A program made the translations under genes and the position numbers. The notes beneath the pieces were generated by a model. The model worked only from the letters and a program-made list of their open reading frames with translations, did not search any database and was not told the DNA's origin. Shown in pieces: positions 25,200-35,202 of a stretch of 45,860 bases of DNA. The first letter of the stretch is position 1, and every line of letters begins with the position of its first letter. This DNA is from Alphaproteobacteria bacterium (GTDB lineage Bacteria > Pseudomonadota > Alphaproteobacteria > M2410), in contig SBHG01000173.1 in assembly GCA_006226305.1 (NCBI GenBank), positions 1 through 45,860 of the forward strand, in the 5' to 3' direction.

Positions 25200-25589
25200 A
25201 CCATTGGGGCCGTCCTGGCACTTTAAGGTGGTCAGGACTGCTCCACACACAAATGAAGGGGCGTCTTTGTCGTCAGGGGACGAAGACGCTCTCTGTTTGA
25301 GTCTCCTCCCCCTGCAAATCACAATGGCCTAATCTCAAGTTTTTAAAAACCGGACAAATAGCAACAACCCAGCCTGAGCACTAAATTAACCATAGGAGCG
25401 AACGATTTTGACCCAATCATCACACAGCAGCTTTCCTGGATTTTTCTGCCGGAATGGCGCAAGCCTTGCACAGAAATCTGGCGAAGGGGTGTTTGGATGT
25501 TATTTGGATCAGAACTGAACGAAAAGCTTTGATCAGCGTGGGGCGTGTTCCCACAATGCAACAGGTAAACAGAAGGAACACTTTCGAGG
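25200..25589. other. Intergenic region inside the Tad locus, with hairpins and a CtrA half-site
   Basis: About 390 bases without a supported gene. It contains an imperfect stem at 25212-25238 (GTCCTG/CAGGAC core), an 11 bp stem with one G-T pair at 25261-25289, and the sequence TTAACCAT at 25386-25393, which resembles a CtrA half-site motif. It probably ends the cpaB-cpaC-lipoprotein transcript and starts the cpaE one. Confidence 0.5.
25261..25289 (+). terminator. Putative terminator hairpin after the Tad lipoprotein gene
   Basis: GCGTCTTTGTC and GACGAAGACGC pair over 11 positions with one G-T wobble and a 7-base loop. It is followed by TCTCTGTTTGA, only moderately T-rich, so termination may be partial. 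Confidence 0.45.
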
Positions 25590-26801
25590 ATGTCGCAGGC
25601 GTACAACCTCATAACCATCACCCAATCGGGCGCGACCGCCGGTGCAATTGAAACCGCGGCCAAGTCTTTGGGCGACCTGAGCACGGATGTGCGTCAACGA
25701 CAAAATGGCACACCCATCCTCGAGGTTCTGGGTGAAAACCAGTCCGACATTCTCCTCATTGAGCTGGATTTAAAAGATGCGGGTGCTGTGCGAGAACTTG
25801 AGGGCCTGATCCAGTCCCACCCCGGGCGCGCCACGCTGGTCACTTCGCCTCAGGCAAGCGTCCAGGACATTCGCGCTCTCATGCGTCTCGGGGTTCAGGA
25901 TTATATCCCTCAACCCATTGCCCAGGAGGACCTGGTCACCACGCTCAAAGATACCATCGCGAACATTTCCAAAAGCAAAAATGCCGCCGAGTCCACGGAT
26001 GGAAAGGTGATCACCTTCCTGCATACCTGCGGCGGTGCCGGCGCCACCACTCTGGCTTTACAGCTTGCCGCGGGCCTCCGGGGCAATGGAGAAGCTTCCG
26101 TCGGTCTGCTCGATTACGACCTTCAATTCGGCAATCTGGGTCTGTCCCTCGACCTGGTCCCGACCTCATCTATCCTGGACGTCATGGATTCCGGGTCGCG
26201 CCTTGACCCCTCGCTTCTGCAGACAGCGATGACATCCCATCGTTCGGGTATCAATGTCCTGACCGCACCAAAGGTAATCTACCCTCTTGATGCCATGTCC
26301 GCTTCGGGCGCCGTCTCCATTGTCAAAACCGCGCGTCGAACCTTTAATTTCACAATTATCGATCTGCCGCATACCTGGACCAATTGGACCCAGCCGGTCC
26401 TCAGCGCCTCCGACATGGTCTTTTTGGTTCTCGAGCCCAATGTCACCTCGGTCCACCGTGCTCAAAAGATTATCGACGCCCTGAATAACCTGGATCTTGA
26501 AAACCTGCCCCTTGTACTTGTTGCCAATAAAGCCGAGGGCGGTTTAACCGGACGCCAGCGTGTTTCTGACGCGGCGGAGGCCTTAAAAAAGGACATTCCC
26601 ATCACAATCAGGGCAGACAGCCGGGATATTGAAGAAGCCCGCAACCGCGGCATCCTCCTAAAAGAGCTCAATGATCGCTCGGGCGCCTACAAAGACATGC
26701 AGCAGCTCACGGACAAGGTATTGTTGGAACTGCGCCCGGACCTGCAGACGGCATCGGCCACAAGACCAGATCATCTCTTTACACGCTTTCGCAGGAAATA
26801 G
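25590..26801 (+). CDS. cpaE: Tad pilus localisation ATPase-like protein CpaE (TadZ)
   Basis: A 403-residue protein. The N-terminal part (ILEVLGENQSDILLIELDLKDAG, then LMRLGVQDYIPQPI) is a divergent receiver-like domain; the C-terminal part is a ParA/MinD fold. The P-loop reads TCGGAGATTLALQLA, with Ala in place of the usual Walker lysine, which is common in the CpaE/TadZ family and suggests weak or no ATP hydrolysis. LLDYDLQFGNLGLSLDLVPTSS follows as the second nucleotide motif. It positions the pilus machine at the pole. The start at 25590 has AAGGAA about 13 bases upstream. Confidence 0.93.
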   Translation: MSQAYNLITITQSGATAGAIETAAKSLGDLSTDVRQRQNGTPILEVLGENQSDILLIELDLKDAGAVRELEGLIQSHPGRATLVTSPQASVQDIRALMRLGVQDYIPQPIAQEDLVTTLKDTIANISKSKNAAESTDGKVITFLHTCGGAGATTLALQLAAGLRGNGEASVGLLDYDLQFGNLGLSLDLVPTSSILDVMDSGSRLDPSLLQTAMTSHRSGINVLTAPKVIYPLDAMSASGAVSIVKTARRTFNFTIIDLPHTWTNWTQPVLSASDMVFLVLEPNVTSVHRAQKIIDALNNLDLENLPLVLVANKAEGGLTGRQRVSDAAEALKKDIPITIRADSRDIEEARNRGILLKELNDRSGAYKDMQQLTDKVLLELRPDLQTASATRPDHLFTRFRRK

Positions 26802-26823
26802 GTTGGCAAGGAGTACTTAAGCC

Positions 26824-28245
26824 ATGGCATCAGACCAGATCAAAGGACCCGAAAAGAAGGAAAAGGGCTTTCGCAGCTTTTTCTCCTCATCGGAAGGACC
26901 GGATTTAGAGGCAGATGTTTCTGAAAAGCCTCACCGAGCTGAGCCAACCCTGCGCGGCCACTCCTTTGAAACCTCTGACAAATATCTTGATCTGAAAGTT
27001 CGCCTCCACCAGGAGGTCATTCAGAACATCAACCTCAGCGCCCTCGACAAGATGACGCATGATGATGTTCAGCTCGAAATCTCCGGCTTGGTGCGATCCA
27101 TGTTGGAATCGGAAAAAGTGCCGATGAACGCTACCGAGCGGAACAAACTCATTGGCGAAGTGGTTGATGAACTTTTAGGTCTTGGCCCCATCGAGCCGCT
27201 CCTCAAAGACCCGACCGTCAATGACATTCTCGTCAACACCTATCAGCAGGTATTTGTCGAACGCAGCGGGATGTTGGAACTTACGGATGTCCAATTCAAG
27301 GACGAGGCGCATTTGCTGCGTATCATCGACAAGATTGTCTCCAATGCCGGGCGGCGCATTGATGAATCCAATCCGAAAGTCGATGCGCGGCTCCCAGACG
27401 GGTCCCGGGTGAATGCCGTTATTCCTCCGGTCGGCGTGGACGGATCCCTCTTGTCGATCCGTAAATTTGCCAAGATCCCGATTGACATCAAAAAGATGAT
27501 CGAGATCGGCTCTTTAACTGAAGAGAACGCCCGCATTCTTGAAGGGATTGTACAAGCCCGGCTCAATGTTTTGATTTCCGGCGGGACCGGGACCGGTAAA
27601 ACGACGTTGCTAAACGCCCTCTCCTCCTTCATTGGCAATCACGAGCGGATCATCACAATTGAGGACGCGGCCGAGCTCCAGCTGCAGCAAACCCATGTTG
27701 CTCGCATGGAAACCCGACCACCCAATATTGAAGGCAAAGGCGAAATCACCCAGCGCGACCTGGTCGTCAACTCCCTTCGGATGCGGCCAGACCGCATCAT
27801 CGTTGGGGAGGTGCGCTCCGGCGAGGCTTTCGACATGCTGCAAGCCATGAACACCGGACATGATGGCTCACTAACCACGGTTCACGCCAACACGCCGCGC
27901 GATGCTCTTGGCCGGATCGAACAAATGATCGGCATGTCCGGGCTCGACCTGCCAACCCGCTCTATGCGGGCGCAAATCGCGTCGGCCATTCAGGTGGTTC
28001 TTCAAATCCGGCGTTTCTCGGACGGCACCCGTAAGCTGGTCAGCATCCAGGAACTGACCGGCATGGAAGGCGAAGTGATCACCATGCAGGAAATCTTCCG
28101 ATTTGAGCAGACGGGCGTCGATGCCGACGGAAAAGTGATGGGAGAGTTTGTTGCCACAGGACTGCGTCCGCACTTTTACGACAAGTTTCATGCCATGGGT
28201 ATTCCTGTCCCTGAAGATATTTTGGGAGGGCGCAAAAGAAGATGA
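26824..28245 (+). CDS. cpaF: Tad pilus secretion ATPase CpaF (TadA)
   Basis: A 473-residue hexameric ATPase that powers pilus extension and retraction. Visible motifs are [16 protein letters not shown] (Walker A, about residues 257-272), the Asp box region [32 protein letters not shown] and the arginine-rich [14 protein letters not shown]. The N-terminal 90 residues are charged and variable. Length is typical. It is the central gene of a row in which each follows closely on the last (23 bases after cpaE; overlaps tadB by 4). Confidence 0.96.
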   Translation: MASDQIKGPEKKEKGFRSFFSSSEGPDLEADVSEKPHRAEPTLRGHSFETSDKYLDLKVRLHQEVIQNINLSALDKMTHDDVQLEISGLVRSMLESEKVPMNATERNKLIGEVVDELLGLGPIEPLLKDPTVNDILVNTYQQVFVERSGMLELTDVQFKDEAHLLRIIDKIVSNAGRRIDESNPKVDARLPDGSRVNAVIPPVGVDGSLLSIRKFAKIPIDIKKMIEIGSLTEENARILEGIVQARLNVLISGGTGTGKTTLLNALSSFIGNHERIITIEDAAELQLQQTHVARMETRPPNIEGKGEITQRDLVVNSLRMRPDRIIVGEVRSGEAFDMLQAMNTGHDGSLTTVHANTPRDALGRIEQMIGMSGLDLPTRSMRAQIASAIQVVLQIRRFSDGTRKLVSIQELTGMEGEVITMQEIFRFEQTGVDADGKVMGEFVATGLRPHFYDKFHAMGIPVPEDILGGRKRR

Positions 28246-29207
28246 CCAACATTACCCTTTACATCATGTATGCCGGGCTGTTCTTAACCGCCCTCCTCCT
28301 CATAGAGGGTATGTATTTCCTCATTCACGATCTGCGGTCCGGATCGAAAGACATCAACCGCCGTATGCGCCTGATCAACAAGGAGGGCGACAACAAAGCC
28401 GGCCTTTCCTTGCTGCGCATCGAAAAACAGGGCGGCTTAACGGCCATTGCCCGCAACATGTTTCCAAAGCTCACGGATATCATGTGGACCGCGGGGGTTG
28501 TTATGCCCATCGGGCGGTTATTGGCCTTCATGGTTGGCCTCGGCCTCTTTGTGTTTCTGCTGCTTGAAACCGTCACCGCCTCGCCGCTTTATATCACGGC
28601 GCCGCTTTCTTTTGGGGTCGGCTTCGGGTTTCCTTATGGGGTTCTTAAAATCCGCTCCCATCGCCGCCAAAAAGCTTTTACCAATCAGCTCACACCAGCC
28701 ATTGATCTGATCGTGCGTGGTTTGGAGGCTGGCCACCCTGTCACCTCCGCCCTTAGCCTGGTTGCCGACCAGATGCCCGATCCTATCGGCAGTGAATTCG
28801 GGATCGCCGTGGACGAAATGACCTATGGTCTGTCCATGCAGGAAAGTCTCGACAATATGGCGCGACGCTTTCCCAACCAGGATTTGCGGTTCTTGATCAT
28901 CTCGGTCCAAATTCAGCGTGTAACCGGCGGGAACCTTGTGGAGATCCTCACAAACCTGTCCGAGGTCATCCGCGCGCGTGTCGCCATGCAAAAGAAAATC
29001 CGCGCCGTGAGCGCCGAGGGGCGCCTGTCCGGCTGGATTGTTGGTTTATTGCCCTTTTTTGTCGCGGGCTTCATCTGGCTCACCAGCCCCCAGTTTTTCA
29101 CCGAAGTCATGGACGATCCCTTGTTTATACCGCTGCAGGGCATGGCGGTTTTACTTCTTGCCCTGGGCGCCTTGACCATCTGGAAGATGGTACGGATTAG
29201 AATTTAG
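28242..29207 (+). CDS. tadB: Tad pilus inner-membrane protein TadB
   Basis: A 321-residue GspF-family platform protein. A hydrophobic N-terminus (IMYAGLFLTALLLIEGMYFLI) is followed by two membrane helices near residues 85-130, the cytoplasmic GspF-like domain (QLTPAIDLIVRGLEAGHPVTSALSLVADQM and RFLIISVQIQRVTGGNLVEIL), and C-terminal helices. TadB and TadC are thought to form the platform that transfers pilin into the growing fibre. The start overlaps the cpaF stop. Confidence 0.93.
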   Translation: MTNITLYIMYAGLFLTALLLIEGMYFLIHDLRSGSKDINRRMRLINKEGDNKAGLSLLRIEKQGGLTAIARNMFPKLTDIMWTAGVVMPIGRLLAFMVGLGLFVFLLLETVTASPLYITAPLSFGVGFGFPYGVLKIRSHRRQKAFTNQLTPAIDLIVRGLEAGHPVTSALSLVADQMPDPIGSEFGIAVDEMTYGLSMQESLDNMARRFPNQDLRFLIISVQIQRVTGGNLVEILTNLSEVIRARVAMQKKIRAVSAEGRLSGWIVGLLPFFVAGFIWLTSPQFFTEVMDDPLFIPLQGMAVLLLALGALTIWKMVRIRI

Positions 29208-29220
29208 GAGGGCGACAATC

Positions 29221-30165
29221 ATGAATGCTTCCCTACCCGTCTGGATCGCCTTAAGCGTCTTTGTCACGATCGCGCTTCTGGTTTTTGCCATCGCGGCCAT
29301 CTTCTTTGGACAGGACGCGACCGCCCGACGCATGAAAGAAGCCCAGAAAAAGGGCCTCGACCCGCGCGGTCAAACCAGCCTCTCACAAGACAACCGCCTG
29401 GCATCCTGGTCTAAACTTCTGTCACCTATTGACCGAAGGGTCGGCCCCAAGGACAAAGAGGTGCGCAGCACCGCTCGTAAGCAGCTCATCAAAGCCGGCT
29501 TTTACAATCCGTCCGCTGTAGAAATTTATTTCGCCCTGCGCGTTCTTCTCGCATTGTTGCTCCCGTTTCTCGGGCTCGTCCTTGTCAAGATCGCGGCGCC
29601 GAGTCTGACGGCTAATGTGGTACTGCTGATCGTCATTGGCGGCACTGTTTTTGGCTATTTCCTGCCATTTCTGCTCGTGCACAACCAGATTGAAAATCGG
29701 CAACAGGCCGTGCGCGATGGCCTGCCCGACGCTTTGGATCTCTTATTGATCTGCATTGACGCGGGCTCTTCTCTGGCCAGCGGGTTTAAACGCGTGGGTG
29801 AGGAGATGGAGAGCGTCCATTCCGTCGTCGCCGAACAAATGACCCTGATCTCCTTCGAGCTACAGGCAGGGGTTGGCCGGTCCGAGGCCCTCAGAAACTT
29901 TGCCGAACGTGTCGATATCGACGAAGTTCACTCTTTGACCACCCTGCTTATCCAGTCCGAACAGCTTGGAACCAGTCTCGCCCGGGCCATGCGGGTTTAC
30001 GCCGCCGAAATGCGCAGCAATCGCATGCTGGACGCCGAGGAGCGGGGCAACAAACTGCCAGTCAAGCTGGCATTGCCTCTGGTGCTGTTTATTTTGCCCT
30101 CGCTGATGCTCACCATTATGACCCCCCTGATCATTCGCATCTTTCGGGTTCTGTTGCAGACCTAG
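29221..30165 (+). CDS. tadC: Tad pilus inner-membrane protein TadC
   Basis: A 314-residue GspF-family protein, paralogous to TadB. It has membrane helices at about residues 8-28 and 95-145 and at the C-terminus. The conserved cytoplasmic core reads RDGLPDALDLLLICIDAGSSLASGFKRVGEEM and LTTLLIQSEQLGTSLARAMRVYAAEMR. The start is preceded by AGGAGGG at eight bases, and it lies 13 bases after tadB. Confidence 0.93.
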   Translation: MNASLPVWIALSVFVTIALLVFAIAAIFFGQDATARRMKEAQKKGLDPRGQTSLSQDNRLASWSKLLSPIDRRVGPKDKEVRSTARKQLIKAGFYNPSAVEIYFALRVLLALLLPFLGLVLVKIAAPSLTANVVLLIVIGGTVFGYFLPFLLVHNQIENRQQAVRDGLPDALDLLLICIDAGSSLASGFKRVGEEMESVHSVVAEQMTLISFELQAGVGRSEALRNFAERVDIDEVHSLTTLLIQSEQLGTSLARAMRVYAAEMRSNRMLDAEERGNKLPVKLALPLVLFILPSLMLTIMTPLIIRIFRVLLQT

Positions 30166-30229
30166 ATTACGATTGGAACCGGCATTAAACTGGCCTGACA
30201 GGGTGAGTCGCCAGAAAGAGTAAGTCCTT

Positions 30230-31129
30230 ATGAACAAGACATTGATCGCTTCGATTCTGGGATTGGCTGTTTTACAGTCCGCGTGCTCGTCGGACCTTTT
30301 GGGCAAACAGGATTTTTCCGCACCCCCTGACTCTCCCGCAACCCTGCAACATCGGGACGTCGATTCAACTTTTGCCAGGGGGCTGCGGCAATTAGCAGAC
30401 GGTGATGCAGAAGGTGCCCAGGCCAGTTTTTCAAAGGTCCTGACCGCAGAGCCCGACAACAAAGACGCACTCTTTGGCCTTGCCGAAAGCAATCTGGCGC
30501 TCGGCCATACAGAAGATGCGCGCACGCTCTATCAGGAACTGGTGACAGATGACACCTTCCGCGCCCGTGCATTTCAGGGCCAGGGTCTTGCTTTCCTGCG
30601 AGACGGACAAAGCGACCGCGCCCTCGTGAACCTCTCATCCGCCGTCGACGCGGATCAGTCGCTCTGGCGATCCTGGAATGCCATGGGCCAGATATACGAT
30701 AGCCGCGAGGCCTGGGACGACGCCAACAACGCTTATGCATTTGGTCTTTTGCAAAACCCCAATTCCGTGGCGCTTCGCAACAATGTGGGCATGTCGCTTC
30801 TCTTACAGGACAAGCCGGATGAAGCACTTAAACATTTTGAAGCCGCATTAAATATCGATCCACGCAATCAAACGGCCACCTCCAACCGTCAAATCACCCT
30901 CGCCAAGCTGGGCCGTTATTCTGAGGCCCTTGAGGGGGTCAGTCAGCAGGACCGCTACATTGCGCTTAACAACATCGGTTATATTGCCATGCTCAAGGGA
31001 GACCTCAAACGCGCGCGGCATTATTTCAATCTGGCCGCCGAGGAAAGTCCCGCCTATTACAAAACCGCCGAAGAAAACCTGAAGCGCGTTGAACAAATGC
31101 TGGCCGAACAGTCCAAAGACGCTTTCTGA
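30230..31129 (+). CDS. tadD: Tad pilus TPR lipoprotein TadD
   Basis: A 299-residue lipoprotein with lipobox LQSAC (Cys about residue 19) and several tetratricopeptide repeats: FARGLRQLADGDAEGAQASFSKVL, ALFGLAESNLALGHTEDARTLYQEL, SLLLQDKPDEALKHFEAALNIDP and IGYIAMLKGDLKRARHYFNLA. TadD is a periplasmic factor for secretin and pilus assembly, comparable to PilF/PilW. Its place after tadC fits. Confidence 0.88.
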   Translation: MNKTLIASILGLAVLQSACSSDLLGKQDFSAPPDSPATLQHRDVDSTFARGLRQLADGDAEGAQASFSKVLTAEPDNKDALFGLAESNLALGHTEDARTLYQELVTDDTFRARAFQGQGLAFLRDGQSDRALVNLSSAVDADQSLWRSWNAMGQIYDSREAWDDANNAYAFGLLQNPNSVALRNNVGMSLLLQDKPDEALKHFEAALNIDPRNQTATSNRQITLAKLGRYSEALEGVSQQDRYIALNNIGYIAMLKGDLKRARHYFNLAAEESPAYYKTAEENLKRVEQMLAEQSKDAF

Positions 31130-31140
31130 GTCCGCCGACA

Positions 31141-31623
31141 ATGTTCGGGTCAACCGATATTTTTCAACTCATTCTGGCTGCATTGCTCATCTATGCGGCA
31201 GGTGTCGACATCATCAAATTCAACATTGCCAACTGGCTGGTCCTCGCCTGCGCGGGGCTCTTTGTGGTGGCCGCATTGGCCAGTCCAGTGCCGGTTAACT
31301 GGCTTTCGCATCTGGCCGCCTCCGCCTTGATGCTGGCCTTTAGCCTGATGCTCATCAACATCAATTTTATGGGTGGTGGTGATTTAAAACTGCTCTCGGC
31401 CCTTTGTCTTTGGGCGGGTCTGGAGCATATGTTGGTTTTCTTGGCCGCTGTTTTTATCGCCGGAGGCATCTTGGCGCTTATTCTCATTATCGCCCGCTTC
31501 CTCGCCGCCAAACTGCGCCCTGATGAAAATAAAATGCTCCCGCGGGTTCTGCAAAAAGACGGACCCGTTCCCTATGGCGTCGCCATCGCGGCAGGCACTC
31601 TCTACCTCATGGCACCCTTTTAG
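31141..31623 (+). CDS. cpaA: Prepilin peptidase CpaA (TadV)
   Basis: A 160-residue A24-family aspartic peptidase with about five membrane helices. The two active-site aspartates can be read in AAGVDIIKFNI (near residue 20) and MGGGDLKLLSAL (near residue 80). It would cleave the Flp leader after the Gly. In many alphaproteobacteria the gene sits right after flp; here it closes the locus. Its stop shares TTAG with the stop of the opposing CoA-transferase gene. Confidence 0.92.
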   Translation: MFGSTDIFQLILAALLIYAAGVDIIKFNIANWLVLACAGLFVVAALASPVPVNWLSHLAASALMLAFSLMLININFMGGGDLKLLSALCLWAGLEHMLVFLAAVFIAGGILALILIIARFLAAKLRPDENKMLPRVLQKDGPVPYGVAIAAGTLYLMAPF

Positions 31624-32813
31624 AGGGCCGGACCTTTGATAACGCCTTCTTTGCGCAGCGCCGCAATTTCGCTTTCCGAGTAACCGATTTCGCCCAGTAT
31701 TTCCTCTGACTGTTCACCCAGCCGCGGGGCGACATCCGGCGGTTGATAAGGCGCTTGGGAAAAGCGCGCCGCCGGACGTGGTTGCCGGTAAGGCCCGACC
31801 AGCGGGTCCTCCAGTTCCTCAATCGCCTGATTAGCTTGCACCTGCGGATGCGACAAAAGTCCGGCACGGTCAAGGATCGGCGCACAAGGCACATCATGCC
31901 CATCCAATACCTCAAGCCACTCAGCCGTTGTTCTATTGATCAGGGTTTCCTGCGTCAGCTTCAACCGCGCATCTGCATTGACCACACGCTTGTGAGGCGT
32001 ATCGAAGCGCTCGTCTTCCAACCATTGCTCCTGACCCAGCGCCGCACAAAGACCCTGCCACTCAGAGTCAGAAACCGCCCCCACCGTCATAAACCCATCG
32101 GCGGTTTCAAACACCAGATCCTGCGCCAGCTGAGCTCGCGAGACCTGGGTTTCCTGTCCCGGAAAGGTCAATTGCACCAAGCCCTCCGGCCAGAGAAAGG
32201 AAATCATCGCATCCAGCATTGAGACTTTGACGTGCTGCCCCTCGCCTGTTCTGGCGCGCGCCAACAAGGCGGCGGTGATCGCCTGTGCGGCCGTCATGGC
32301 GGTTAACTTGTCCGGAATAATGGTGCGGATCATCTTGGGCCTTCCGGTTTCCCGGTCCGCCTGAATAGAGGCAAGTCCGCTGAGCGCCTGGATCAGAGGG
32401 TCGTAGACCCGTTTTTTCGAATAGGGGCCGGTTTCCCCAAACCCGCTGATTGACACATAGATAATGTCGGGACGCATCGCACGAACCGCCGCCTCACCAA
32501 GCCCCATACGCTCGGCGGTACCGGGGCGAAAATTCTGGACGAAAACATCCGCTGTCGACACCAAACGGCTCAGTATTTTCCGGCCGTCTTCAGCCTTCAG
32601 ATCCAAGGCCAATGATCGCTTGTTACGGTTGCTGGAAAGAAAGGTACCCGTGCGTCCGTCTTTACCAGACCCCATATAGCGCACCAGGTCGCCCGTCAGA
32701 GGTTCCACCTTGACCACATCGGCGCCCTGATCCGCCAGCAATTGGGTCGCCACAGGACCGGAAATCATGCTTGTCAAATCAACGACGCGAAAGCCTTCAA
32801 GAGGTCCTGCCAT
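31620..32813 (-). CDS. CaiB/BaiF family (class III) CoA-transferase
   Basis: A 397-residue protein with the family start EGFRVVDLTSMISGPVATQLLADQGADVVKVEPLTGD, then LSSNRNKRSLALDLKAEDGR, DVFVQNFRPGTAERMGLG and VKVSMLDAMISFL, where the Asp is the expected CoA-thioester-forming residue. The CoA donor and acceptor are unknown; formyl-CoA transferases, carnitine and bile-acid enzymes all share this sequence pattern. It lies 19 bases downstream of fhs on the same strand. Confidence 0.9.
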   Translation of the reverse strand: MAGPLEGFRVVDLTSMISGPVATQLLADQGADVVKVEPLTGDLVRYMGSGKDGRTGTFLSSNRNKRSLALDLKAEDGRKILSRLVSTADVFVQNFRPGTAERMGLGEAAVRAMRPDIIYVSISGFGETGPYSKKRVYDPLIQALSGLASIQADRETGRPKMIRTIIPDKLTAMTAAQAITAALLARARTGEGQHVKVSMLDAMISFLWPEGLVQLTFPGQETQVSRAQLAQDLVFETADGFMTVGAVSDSEWQGLCAALGQEQWLEDERFDTPHKRVVNADARLKLTQETLINRTTAEWLEVLDGHDVPCAPILDRAGLLSHPQVQANQAIEELEDPLVGPYRQPRPAARFSQAPYQPPDVAPRLGEQSEEILGEIGYSESEIAALRKEGVIKGPAL

Positions 32814-32832
32814 TTTCGCCTCCTCACACGGA

Positions 32833-34512
32833 TCAGAACAAGCCTACCACATCACCATTTTCATCAAGATCAATATGATGTGCGGCCGGAGACCTTGGCA
32901 ATCCCGGCATGGTCATGATGTCCCCGCAAATCACCACAAGGAACCCTGCTCCTGCGGACAGTCGCACCTCCCGAACAGTCACCGAATGGTTGGAAGGCGC
33001 GCCCAAAAGATTGGGGTCAGTGGAAAATGAATACTGCGTTTTCGCCATGCAGACAGGCAGTTTGCCGTAACCACCATCCTGAAACTCGCGGATCTGATTG
33101 CGCACCTTTTTATCCGCCTGCACTTCGCTGGCACCATAAATACGCATCGCCACACGTTCAATCTTTTCCCACAACGGAAGATCATCCTGATAGAGCGGCG
33201 CAAACTGGGAGGCGCCACTTTCCGCGAGCGCAACAACTTGTCGCGCAAGATCTTCAGCCCCCGCACTGCCTTCACTCCAATGCTCGCAGCGCACCACAGG
33301 GCAGCCCAGCGCGCCCGCATAGTCTTCAACCGCCTGAAGCTCATCTTCTGAATCTGCGACAAACCGGTTGATCGCAACAATGGCAGGCACGCCAAAGGAT
33401 CGCACGTTGCGAATGTGACGCCCCAAATTGGCGCAGCCCTTGCGCACGGCGTCAACATCTGGCGTCGCCAGCTGGTCCTTGGAAACCCCGCCATGCATCT
33501 TGAGGGCACGAACCGTGGCCACAATTACGGCCGTATCGGGTTTCAATTTAGCTTTGCGACATTTGATATCGAAGAACTTCTCCGCACCAAGATCGGCGCC
33601 AAAGCCCGCCTCTGTCACCACATAATCCGTCAACTTGCGCGCGGTCTGAGTCGCAATGACCGAGTTGCAGCCATGCGCGATATTGGCAAAGGGGCCTCCA
33701 TGAATAAAAGCCGGATTGCCTTCAAGCGTTTGCACCAGATTGGGCGCCAGGGCATCCTTCAAAAGCACTGTCATGGGTCCCGGCGCCTTCATTTCCGCCG
33801 CCGTTACCGGCGTATGATCGCGCTTAAAGCCAACCACCATCTGCCCCAAGCGAGCCTTCAGGTCTTCAAGGCTCTCTGCCAGGCAGAAAACCGCCATGAC
33901 TTCCGAGGCAACAACAATGTCAAACCCATCTTCGCGCGGAAATCCATTGGTGACACCGCCAAGTGAATTTGTGATCTGCCGCAGCGCTCGGTCATTCATG
34001 TCGACAACGCGCCGCCAGGTGACGCGCCGACTGTCGAGTCCGCTTTCATTGCCCCAATAGATGTGATTATCGATCAGAGCACTTAAGAGGTTATGCGCCG
34101 CGCCGATGGCATGAAAGTCACCGGTAAAATGCAAATTAATGTCTTCCATCGGCACCACTTGCGCCATGCCGCCACCGGCTGCACCACCCTTCATGCCAAA
34201 ACAGGGACCAAGGGATGGCTCGCGGATGCAAATAGCTGCTTTCTTCCCAATCCGGTTCAAAGCGTCCCCAAGCCCCACTGTTGTCGTCGTTTTGCCTTCC
34301 CCTGCCGGGGTCGGTGAAATCGCTGTGACAAGAATAAGTTTGGAAGCCGGATTGTCAGGCTGCTGCTCAATGAAATCCAAAGCCACCTTCCCCTTGAAAG
34401 GGCCATAGTGGAGCAGTTTGTCGGCAGGAATGCCAAGCCCCTCCGCCACGTCCCCAATGGGTTTCATTTGGCAGGCGCGGGCAATTTCAATATCGCTTGG
34501 AACTGTGCGCAT
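32833..34512 (-). CDS. fhs: Formate-tetrahydrofolate ligase
   Basis: Fhs makes 10-formyl-THF from formate, THF and ATP in the cytoplasm. The 559-residue length is normal. [18 protein letters not shown] is the P-loop, [23 protein letters not shown] follows, and [10 protein letters not shown] and [11 protein letters not shown] are further conserved. The start at 34512 has AAAGGAA seven to eight bases upstream. It gives the cell a way to put formate into the C1-folate pool, complementing the formate dehydrogenase genes at the left end of the window. Confidence 0.97.
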   Translation of the reverse strand: MRTVPSDIEIARACQMKPIGDVAEGLGIPADKLLHYGPFKGKVALDFIEQQPDNPASKLILVTAISPTPAGEGKTTTTVGLGDALNRIGKKAAICIREPSLGPCFGMKGGAAGGGMAQVVPMEDINLHFTGDFHAIGAAHNLLSALIDNHIYWGNESGLDSRRVTWRRVVDMNDRALRQITNSLGGVTNGFPREDGFDIVVASEVMAVFCLAESLEDLKARLGQMVVGFKRDHTPVTAAEMKAPGPMTVLLKDALAPNLVQTLEGNPAFIHGGPFANIAHGCNSVIATQTARKLTDYVVTEAGFGADLGAEKFFDIKCRKAKLKPDTAVIVATVRALKMHGGVSKDQLATPDVDAVRKGCANLGRHIRNVRSFGVPAIVAINRFVADSEDELQAVEDYAGALGCPVVRCEHWSEGSAGAEDLARQVVALAESGASQFAPLYQDDLPLWEKIERVAMRIYGASEVQADKKVRNQIREFQDGGYGKLPVCMAKTQYSFSTDPNLLGAPSNHSVTVREVRLSAGAGFLVVICGDIMTMPGLPRSPAAHHIDLDENGDVVGLF

Positions 34513-34539
34513 GAAAGCTTTCCTTTGACGTTTGTTGAT

Positions 34540-35049
34540 TTACTTGAGCGGCAACCGATAGCCCATCAGATAGACATAGCCAAGGTCATGATCGAGCGAT
34601 TCATCCCGCTGAAATCCCAGGCTCGCGTAGATATGTTGAGCGGCTACGAATTCCTTGATGGTGTGAAGCAACACAGCCTCCCGGGATGTCGAGCGGGCCC
34701 GCTCAATACAAGCCTCTGTCAGAAGACGCCCCACGCCCCGCCCTTGCGCCTGCGGTGCCACAGCAAGCATGCGAAACCCGCCAACATTGGGTTCATCCCA
34801 CTCCGACATGTCAGACGCGCTGTCGCCCACATAAGTCACGCCGCCCAGGATTGCGCCGGTCTCGTCCACAGCCACCAGAATGTCTGCCGACCGGGCCCGC
34901 GTTGCGACATCGCCCAGCACACTTCGATAAATATCGCGGCCCTCTTCAAGGGCCCCCGGCACAGACTCATAGGCGCGGACGGTTATCGCTCCGACCTCGT
35001 CGTATTCCGACTCGTTGGCCAATCGAACTGTAATCTTAGGTTTGGTCAA
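34540..35049 (-). CDS. GNAT family N-acetyltransferase
   Basis: A 169-residue GNAT protein. ITVRLANESEYDEVGAITVRAYESV forms the first strand and helices, and RMLAVAPQAQGRGVGRLLTEACIERAR is the acetyl-CoA motif A. The TTG at 35049 (AGGGA upstream) is the only start before the first strand. The substrate is unknown. It lies 27 bases upstream of fhs on the same strand and may be co-transcribed with it. Confidence 0.85.
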   Translation of the reverse strand: MTKPKITVRLANESEYDEVGAITVRAYESVPGALEEGRDIYRSVLGDVATRARSADILVAVDETGAILGGVTYVGDSASDMSEWDEPNVGGFRMLAVAPQAQGRGVGRLLTEACIERARSTSREAVLLHTIKEFVAAQHIYASLGFQRDESLDHDLGYVYLMGYRLPLK

Positions 35050-35202
35050 AATGGTTCCCTGAACCGGGAGATGAAAATCTCTTTAAAAATAGCCAATTGC
35101 TGGCCATTCCGCCAGCCCCTTGGACCGTGGAAAAGCTTGGGTTGCGGCCCACGTCAAATTCAGCAATTCTGAGCTCGCTAAAGGCGGGCGAGAGGAAAAC
35201 AG

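Noticed and set aside
34408..35172. 254-codon open frame on the plus strand across the fhs/GNAT genes
   Set aside because: It runs through the GNAT gene and the fhs start on the other strand; its translation is Arg/His/Pro-rich with no recognisable domain.
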